DNA from: Deltaproteobacteria bacterium
Lineage (GTDB): Bacteria > Myxococcota_A > UBA9160 > PR03
Assembly: GCA_018262315.1 (NCBI GenBank)
Contig: JAGSPS010000250.1
Span: 1 to 5,041, forward strand
Length of the DNA stretch: 5,041 bases
Direction: 5' to 3'
The translations under genes and the position numbers were made by a program. Positions 1-5,041 of this stretch are shown piece after piece; position 1 is the stretch's first letter, and each line of letters begins with the position of its first letter. The notes beneath the pieces were generated by a model. It did not search any database and was not told the origin of the DNA. It worked only from the letters and a program-made list of their open reading frames with translations.

Positions 1-208
1 GTCCGCCCACTGCTGCGCTCGCGCCCGCGAAGAAGGTCCTCCCCGCAGCCGTCCGCAGCAGCAACAGCGCGAGCCCGAGCTGGATGCCCAGACCGAAGAG
101 CACGGTGCGCCACGGCATCCGGCGCCGGTCGACCGAGAACGCCCACGCGATCGCGATCATCGCGACCAGCCCGAGCGCCGAGACGAAGCGCAGTCCGATG
201 TCGCTCAC
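1..208 (-). CDS. Concentrative nucleoside transporter (CNT/NupC family), N-terminal part, cut by left window edge
   Basis: Only the first 69 codons are in the window. CNT proteins are inner-membrane symporters that import nucleosides using a proton or sodium gradient. Seen: a hydrophobic helix at about residues 5-24, then the segment W22-A-F-S-V-D-R-R-R, then P32-W-R-T-V, then G39-L-G-I-Q-L-G-L-A-L leading into a second helix (about 36-51). The order 'AW.fS..RR..pWR.v..G...Q' followed by a Leu-rich helix matches the start of NupC/CNT transporters, which are usually about 400 residues. The GTG start overlaps the thiE stop codon as GTGA. There is no clear Shine-Dalgarno sequence before it, so expression probably depends on translational coupling to thiE. 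The substrate-binding core lies outside the window, so substrate cannot be judged. The family call rests on a short N-terminus and is good but not certain. Confidence 0.72.
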   Translation of the reverse strand, partial: MSDIGLRFVSALGLVAMIAIAWAFSVDRRRMPWRTVLFGLGIQLGLALLLLRTAAGRTFFAGASAAVGG

Positions 209-848
209 GCGCCGCGCCCGGCGACGATGCCGACCAGCGCGCGCGCCGCGCCTTCCGGATCGCGCGCACCCGCGACCGCCGAGATCACGCACACCGCGGC
301 AGCGCCCGCGCGCACGACGTCGCCGGCGCGCGACGCGTCGATCCCGCCGATCGCGACGACCGGCCGCGGCGCCGCGATGCGCACCACCTCGGCGAGCGCG
401 TCGAGTCCGAGCGCGTCGTAGGCCGACTCTTTCGACGTGGTGCCGAAGATCGGCCCGAACGCGATGTAGTCGACCGGCTCGCCGCGCGCGGCGCGCACCT
501 GTTCGAGCGTGTGCGTCGAGCGACCGACGAGCAGCCGCTCGCGCGCACTCGCCGGGACGCATGCCGGAGCCAGATCGTCCTGACCGAGGTGCACGCCGTC
601 CGCGCCGGCGGCCAGCGCGAGATCGAAGCGGTCGTTCACGAAGAAGAGCGCGCCGTGCGCCTGCGCGAGCGCGCGGATCGACTCGGCCCAGGCGAGCGCC
701 TGCGCATCCGTCGCGCGCTTGGCGCGCAGCTGCAGCATGCTCGCGCCGCCGGCGAGCGCAGCACGCGCCTGCCGGGCGGGGTCGAGCGACCAGCGCGGGT
801 CGTCGTCGCAGAGCACGTAGAGCCCGCGCACGGCGCTGGAAGGTTTCT

Positions 849-852
<4 letters not shown>
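205..852 (-). CDS. thiE: Thiamine-phosphate synthase ThiE
   Basis: A 215-residue protein of normal family length. ThiE joins the pyrimidine HMP-PP to the thiazole phosphate to give thiamine monophosphate, releasing pyrophosphate, in the cytoplasm. The TIM-barrel signatures are all present in order: Q41-L-R-A-K45 (pyrophosphate contact region), F71-V-N-D-R75, G86-V-H-L-G-Q-D-D-L94, G110-R-S-T-H114, D128-Y-I-A-F-G-P-I-F-G-T-T-S-K141, V165-V-A-I-G-G-I171 and the C-terminal phosphate-binding stretch V187-C-V-I-S-A192. The start is a TTG whose last two bases are shared with the ntrC stop (TTGA). A GGAG sits 5 nt upstream of it. The only nearby alternative, GTG at codon 8, has no such site. The reading frame stays open far upstream, but that part is a shadow of ntrC. 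The gene lies inside an NtrBC-type operon, away from other thi genes, and no THI-box riboswitch is seen in the window. Confidence 0.95.
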
Positions 853-2284
<1,432 letters not shown>

Positions 2285-2288
<4 letters not shown>

Positions 2289-3361
2289 GCGGCCCTTCTG
2301 AGCGGCAGCAGCACGCGCACGCGCGTGCCCTGACCGGTGCGGCTTTCCACTTGCAGCACGCCGCTGTGCTGCGTCACGAAATGGCGTGCGAGTGCGAGGC
2401 CGAGGCCGGTCCCGCGCGACTTGGTCGTGAAGAACGGCGTCGCGATGCGGTCGCGCACCGCTTCGGGAATGCCGCAGCCGCTGTCCTCGAAGTCGATCGC
2501 GACGCTGGGCACGCGCTCGCCGTTGCCGAGGTCGATGCGGTGATCGAGGCGCAGATGCGTGCTGATGCCGAGCGTGCCATCGCGGTCTGTCATCGCTTCG
2601 AGCGCGTTGCGACCGAGGTTCAGGAACACCTGCATCAGGCGGTCGGCGTCGGCGAGCAGCTCGGGGATCGAGGGGTCGAAGTGACGCTCGACGCGTCCGC
2701 GCGCGCCGAGCGGATCGACGGCGAGCACATCGAGCACATCGTCGAGCACGCGGTGCAGGTTCACCGGCGCGAGGCGGATCTCGCCGGCGCGGCCGAAGAC
2801 GAGGAAGTCGTCGAGCAGCGCGGCGATGCGGTCGACCTCGCGCACGATCAGCTTGGCGGCGGCGCGGTCGCGCTCGCTCGCGGCGCGCTTTTCCAGCAGC
2901 TCGGCGGCGCCGCGGATCCCGCCCAGTGGATTGCGCACTTCGTGGGCGATGCCCGAGGCGATCTGGCCGAGCGCCGCGGCGCCCGCGCGCTCGCGCTCGA
3001 CCTCGCGCAGCGCCGCGCCGAGCGTCCGGTCGCGCAGCCCGACGACGGCGCCGTCCGGCTGCCCCGCCTCGTCCGCGAGCGGCGCGACGGCGGCGTCCAC
3101 CAGCAGGTCGCCTTGGAAGCGCCGCGGCACGCGCACCTCGTGCTCGACGCAGGAAGCGCCGGTCGCGAGCGCCGCGCGCACGGCCTTGGCGAAGCCGCCC
3201 GCGCCGACCACCTGCTCGATCGGCCGTCCCGCGACGGCTTCGGTCGACGTCTCGAGAATCCGGCACGCCTCGGCATTCAGGCGCACCAGGCGGCCCTCGC
3301 CGTCGACGACGGCCACTCCGTCGACGAGCGCATCGAGAATCCGCGGGAGATCGTGGGACAT
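2285..3361 (-). CDS. ntrB: NtrB-type PAS sensor histidine kinase
   Basis: Taken from the ATG at 3361 this is 358 residues, near the 349 of E. coli NtrB. It should autophosphorylate on histidine and pass phosphate to the NtrC encoded next. No transmembrane segment is visible, so it is a cytoplasmic sensor. An N-terminal PAS domain (about 3-112; D4-L-P-R-I-L-D-A-L-V-D-G-V-A-V-V-D) precedes the H-box with H140 in A-H-E-V-R-N-P-L-G-G-I-R-G-A-A, a sequence typical of NtrB. The catalytic ATPase domain has the N-box N248-L-G-R-N-A-L-E-A, G1 D293-S-G-C-G-I-P, F-box P309-F-F-T-T-K and G2 G317-T-G-L-G-L. An in-frame GTG at 3409 would add 16 residues (374 total). I prefer the ATG because the PAS homology begins directly after it and the extra codons cover a perfect palindrome and promoter-like elements. 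However, neither start has a convincing Shine-Dalgarno sequence. Its stop overlaps the ntrC start by 4 bp. Whether it answers to a PII protein, as in enterics, cannot be told. Confidence 0.88.
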
Positions 3362-3382
3362 GCTGAGCAGGACGGGCCTCGC

Positions 3383-3399
3383 TGCCCAAGATTTGGGCA
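3383..3399. promoter_or_regulatory. 17-bp perfect dyad, candidate NtrC-type operator at the ntrB start
   Basis: TGCCCAA-GAT-TTGGGCA is a perfect 7-bp inverted repeat with a 3-bp centre. Known NtrC sites are 17-bp dyads of the form TGCACC-N5-GGTGCA. This site has the same length and the same TGC...GCA ends but differs in the inner half-site bases. It lies 22 bp upstream of the preferred ntrB ATG, at the place where transcription should begin. In E. coli an NtrC site overlapping the glnL start represses ntrBC, and this position is similar. The binding protein is an inference from the adjacent ntrC gene. A different dimeric regulator could equally own the site. Confidence 0.45.
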
Positions 3400-3427
3400 A
3401 GCTAGCCACCGCGCTCTGCGGCGTCTA
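3397..3427 (-). promoter_or_regulatory. Candidate promoter of the ntrB-ntrC-thiE-CNT operon
   Basis: Two readings overlap here on the minus strand. The first is a sigma-70-like pair: TAGACG (3427-3422), 17-bp spacer, TAGCTT (3404-3399). The second is a weak sigma-54-like element: GG (3410-3409), exactly 10 bp, then GC (3398-3397) within a full TTGC, but with a poor match to the rest of the -24 box. Either would start transcription around 3385-3392, leaving a short leader before the ATG at 3361. Both matches are partial. Confidence 0.3.
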
Positions 3428-3439
3428 GCAGCCTGCTAG
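3425..3439. promoter_or_regulatory. 15-bp palindrome CTAGCAG-C-CTGCTAG between divergent promoters
   Basis: This is a perfect 7-bp inverted repeat around a single central base, lying in the gap between the divergent ntrB and glutathione-transferase genes. It overlaps the proposed ntrB -35 box and sits roughly 50 bp upstream of the proposed transferase transcription start. It contains two of three CTAG tetramers found in this gap (the third is at 3402-3405). The arms and short centre fit a dimeric regulator's operator better than an RNA hairpin, since a 1-nt loop cannot form. I do not recognise the binding protein. Confidence 0.4.
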
Positions 3440-3448
3440 GCGGGCGGC

Positions 3449-3477
3449 GGCCGCTGCAACGCGAAGCGGCGTAGAAT
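3449..3477 (+). promoter_or_regulatory. Candidate promoter of the glutathione transferase gene
   Basis: TAGAAT at 3472-3477 matches five of six bases of the sigma-70 -10 box TATAAT and is one of the few AT-rich hexamers in the gap. The -35 region 17 bp upstream (GGCCGC) is poor, so an activator or another sigma factor may be needed. A 6-bp inverted repeat, GCCGCT (3450-3455) and AGCGGC (3465-3470), fills the spacer and could be an operator or chance in such GC-rich DNA. Confidence 0.35.
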
Positions 3478-3501
3478 CGGCGCTCACCGCCGCAGTGGAT
3501 C

Positions 3502-3507
3502 AGGGGA
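3502..3507 (+). promoter_or_regulatory. Ribosome binding site of the glutathione transferase gene
   Basis: AGGGGA lies 6 nt upstream of the ATG at 3514. It supports that start and is the clearest Shine-Dalgarno sequence on the plus strand of the window. Confidence 0.6.
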
Positions 3508-3513
3508 AACGAG

Positions 3514-4284
3514 ATGCCCGATGCGACCGTCGTCCTCCACCAGTTTGCGTCCTCTCACTACAACGAGAAGGCGCGCTGGGGCCTCGACTGGAAGGGCGTG
3601 GTGCATCGGCGCGAGACCCATCTGCCGGGTCCCCACGCGTTGGCGATGAAGCGGCTCTCCGGGCAGACGGCGACGCCGGTGCTGTGTCTCGAGGGCGCCG
3701 TGAACGCCGGCTCGGCGGCGATCCTCGATGCGCTCGAAGCGCGCTTTCCCGAGCGACCGCTCTACCCCGCAGATCCCGCGCTGCGCGAGCGCGCGCTCGC
3801 GATCCAGCGCGACTTCGACGCCGAGGTCGGTGTAGCAGTGCGCACCGCCGCCTTCTCGGTGCTGCTCGAAGAGCGCGACCATCTGTGCGCCACCTTTGCG
3901 GGGCACCGCTCGCGGCCGGTGCAGGCGCTCTACCGCGCGACCTTTCCGGTGCTCGCGCCGATCATCGCGAAGGCCAACGGCGTCACCGGCGCCGCCGCCG
4001 TCGAGCGCGCCTTCGAGCGCACGCAGCGCGCGCTCGACTTCGTCGCGCGCGAAGTGGGTCCGAGCGGCTACCTCGTCGGCGACGCCTTCTCGGTGGCCGA
4101 TCTCTGTTGCGCCTCGCTGCTCGCAATCCTGGTCGATCCGCCGCATCCCGACATGTCGCATCCGAAGCCGATGCCCGCGCGCATCGAGGCGTTCCTGGCT
4201 CGCTTCGCGCAGCATCCCGCGGCCGCGTGGGTGCTCGAACAGTACGCGCGCCACCGGCCGCCCTCCTGCGCAATCGCGGTCTGA
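3514..4284 (+). CDS. Glutathione S-transferase family protein
   Basis: A 256-residue soluble protein with the two-domain GST layout. It presumably conjugates or reduces substrates with glutathione, but the substrate is unknown. The thioredoxin-like N-terminal domain (about 5-82) starts with a beta strand, V6-V-L-H-Q-F, and the active-site loop S13-S-H-Y-N-E-K-A-R-W. The cis-proline motif is T54-P55-V-L. The glutathione gamma-Glu contact region reads A65-G-S67-A-A-I-L, with Gly where Glu or Asp usually precedes the Ser. The helical C-terminal domain (about 90-245) carries the conserved Y186-L-V-G-D-A-F-S193-V-A-D196-L folding motif. At 256 residues it is longer than the usual 200-220. The extra length appears to lie in the helical domain, around the region 115-165 and the His/Pro-rich stretch 208-219. 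Residue N17 replaces the Cys found at this position in SxxC-type relatives, so a thiol-transferase mechanism through that residue is unlikely. It is divergent from ntrB and 34 bp upstream of moeA. Confidence 0.85.
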   Translation: MPDATVVLHQFASSHYNEKARWGLDWKGVVHRRETHLPGPHALAMKRLSGQTATPVLCLEGAVNAGSAAILDALEARFPERPLYPADPALRERALAIQRDFDAEVGVAVRTAAFSVLLEERDHLCATFAGHRSRPVQALYRATFPVLAPIIAKANGVTGAAAVERAFERTQRALDFVAREVGPSGYLVGDAFSVADLCCASLLAILVDPPHPDMSHPKPMPARIEAFLARFAQHPAAAWVLEQYARHRPPSCAIAV

Positions 4285-4310
4285 CCCACGGGCCCGCTCG
4301 GGGCTACGCT
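4281..4310 (+). promoter_or_regulatory. Candidate moeA promoter, possibly giving a leaderless transcript
   Basis: CTGACC (4281-4286, matching four of six -35 bases and containing the upstream gene's TGA stop) is followed after 18 bp by TACGCT (4305-4310), a TANNNT -10 box. Only 8 bp separate that box from the moeA ATG, so transcription would begin at or next to the start codon. No Shine-Dalgarno sequence is visible before the ATG, which fits leaderless expression. Read-through from the upstream gene is the alternative. Confidence 0.3.
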
Positions 4311-4318
4311 CGCCGCCG

Positions 4319-5041
4319 ATGCGGACCCAACTCACGGCTGCCGAAGCGCAGCAACTGATCCTCGACGCGGCCGTGCCGCTGCCTCCGGAAACCTGCGCCG
4401 CGGCCGATGCCCAGGGGCGCGTGCTCGCCGAGCCGGTCGTCTCGCGGCGCACGCTGCCGCCCTTCGACGTCTCGGCGATGGACGGTTACGCGGTGCGCAG
4501 CGCCGACCTCGCGCGCGCCGCGGCGGCCACGCCGGTGGCGCTGCCCGTGGCGTTCGAGATCGCGGCGGGAGGCGCGCCGGATCGCGCGCTCGCGCCGGGA
4601 GAGGTCGCGCGGATCTTCACCGGCGCGCCGATTCCGCCGGGAGCCGACGCCGTAGTGCGACAGGAAGACGTGCTGCGCGAAGGGGAGCGCGCGCGCTTCG
4701 AAGCGCCTGCGCCGCTTGCCGACAACGTGCGCTCCGCCGGCGAAGACGTGCGCGCCGGCGAGACGGTGCTGGACGCTGGTGTGCGACTCGGTCCCGCGGC
4801 GCTCGGCATGCTCGCGTCGTTGGGGCGCACGCACGTGAGCGTCCACCAGCGCCCACGCGTCGCGATCCTCTCGGGCGGCGACGAGCTGATCGAACCCGAC
4901 GGCGACCCGACGGGCGGGCGCATCGTGTCTTCGAATTCGTACTCGATCGCGGCGCAGTGTCGCGAGGTCGGCGCCGAGCCGATCTATCTCGGCATCGCGC
5001 GCGATCGCCCCGAAGAGCTGGAGCGCTTCGTGCGTGCGGGG
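4319..5041 (+). CDS. moeA: Molybdopterin molybdenumtransferase MoeA, cut by right window edge
   Basis: The first 241 codons of a protein usually about 400 residues long, open to the window end. MoeA inserts molybdate into adenylylated molybdopterin, the last common step of molybdenum cofactor synthesis, in the cytoplasm. Family signatures in order: P47-P-F-D-V-S-A-M-D-G-Y-A-V-R60; A97-R-I-F-T-G-A-P-I-P-P-G-A-D-A-V-V113 followed by Q115-E-D; S139-A-G-E-D-V-R-A-G; then the beginning of the MoCF-binding domain with R178-P-R-V-A-I-L-S-G-G-D-E-L190, N206 in the S-S-N-S-Y segment, and G225-I-A-R-D-R-P. By alignment from memory, D55, T101, E189 and D229 correspond to residues important in E. coli MoeA. 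The family's usual S/T-x-G-D-E-L reads S-G-G-D-E-L here, a mild variation. The ATG start gives the expected short N-terminus before the first conserved motif. Confidence 0.95.
   Translation, partial: MRTQLTAAEAQQLILDAAVPLPPETCAAADAQGRVLAEPVVSRRTLPPFDVSAMDGYAVRSADLARAAAATPVALPVAFEIAAGGAPDRALAPGEVARIFTGAPIPPGADAVVRQEDVLREGERARFEAPAPLADNVRSAGEDVRAGETVLDAGVRLGPAALGMLASLGRTHVSVHQRPRVAILSGGDELIEPDGDPTGGRIVSSNSYSIAAQCREVGAEPIYLGIARDRPEELERFVRAG

Noticed and set aside
2723..2740. Tandem 9-bp repeat GAGCACATC
   Set aside because: It lies inside ntrB and simply encodes a repeated Asp-Val-Leu stretch. There are only two copies and nothing suggests a regulatory or mobile role.
2289..3389. Upstream extension of the ntrC frame to 846 residues through ntrB
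   Set aside because: The added part is low-complexity shadow of ntrB. The receiver domain starts right after the ATG at 2288, which has AGAAGG 5 nt upstream.
4285..4318. Possible terminator between the glutathione transferase gene and moeA
   Set aside because: There is short GC-rich self-complementarity (around GGGCCC) but no stable stem followed by a T run.
3484..4452. A 322-codon minus-strand open frame opposite the glutathione transferase and moeA start
   Set aside because: It crosses the boundary between two real genes on the other strand, contains no known domain, and has a composition typical of a GC-rich shadow.

Overview
This is ordinary, densely packed chromosomal DNA of a GC-rich bacterium (I estimate about 70% GC, with strong G/C preference at third codon positions). 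The NtrB/NtrC pair with an intact GAFTGA loop shows a sigma-54 regulatory circuit. Gene content fits Pseudomonadota or the former Deltaproteobacteria (Myxococcota, Binatota and similar lineages). I cannot place it more precisely from one window. I see no mobile element, CRISPR array, tRNA, rRNA or phage gene.

The left two thirds (1-3361, minus strand) is one compact operon, read right to left: an NtrB-type sensor histidine kinase, an NtrC-type sigma-54 activator, thiamine-phosphate synthase (thiE), and the start of a concentrative nucleoside transporter (CNT/NupC family) cut by the left edge. All three junctions are 4-bp stop/start overlaps (ATGA, TTGA, GTGA), so the genes are almost certainly co-transcribed and translationally coupled.

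The only sizeable gap, 3362-3513, is a divergent control region. It holds two perfect short palindromes. One is a 17-bp dyad with TGC...GCA ends, the same length and outline as known NtrC sites, lying at the expected ntrB transcription start. The other is a 15-bp CTAG-ended dyad midway between the two promoters.

The right third (plus strand) carries a glutathione S-transferase-like gene (3514-4284). After 34 bp comes the first 241 codons of moeA (molybdopterin molybdenumtransferase), cut by the right edge. moeA has no visible ribosome binding site but has a TANNNT box 8 bp before its ATG, so it may be transcribed without a leader.

Taken together, the operon joins a nitrogen-type two-component system to thiamine synthesis and probable nucleoside uptake. 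That unusual combination is the most interesting feature of the window. I found no evidence of a wholly new system.
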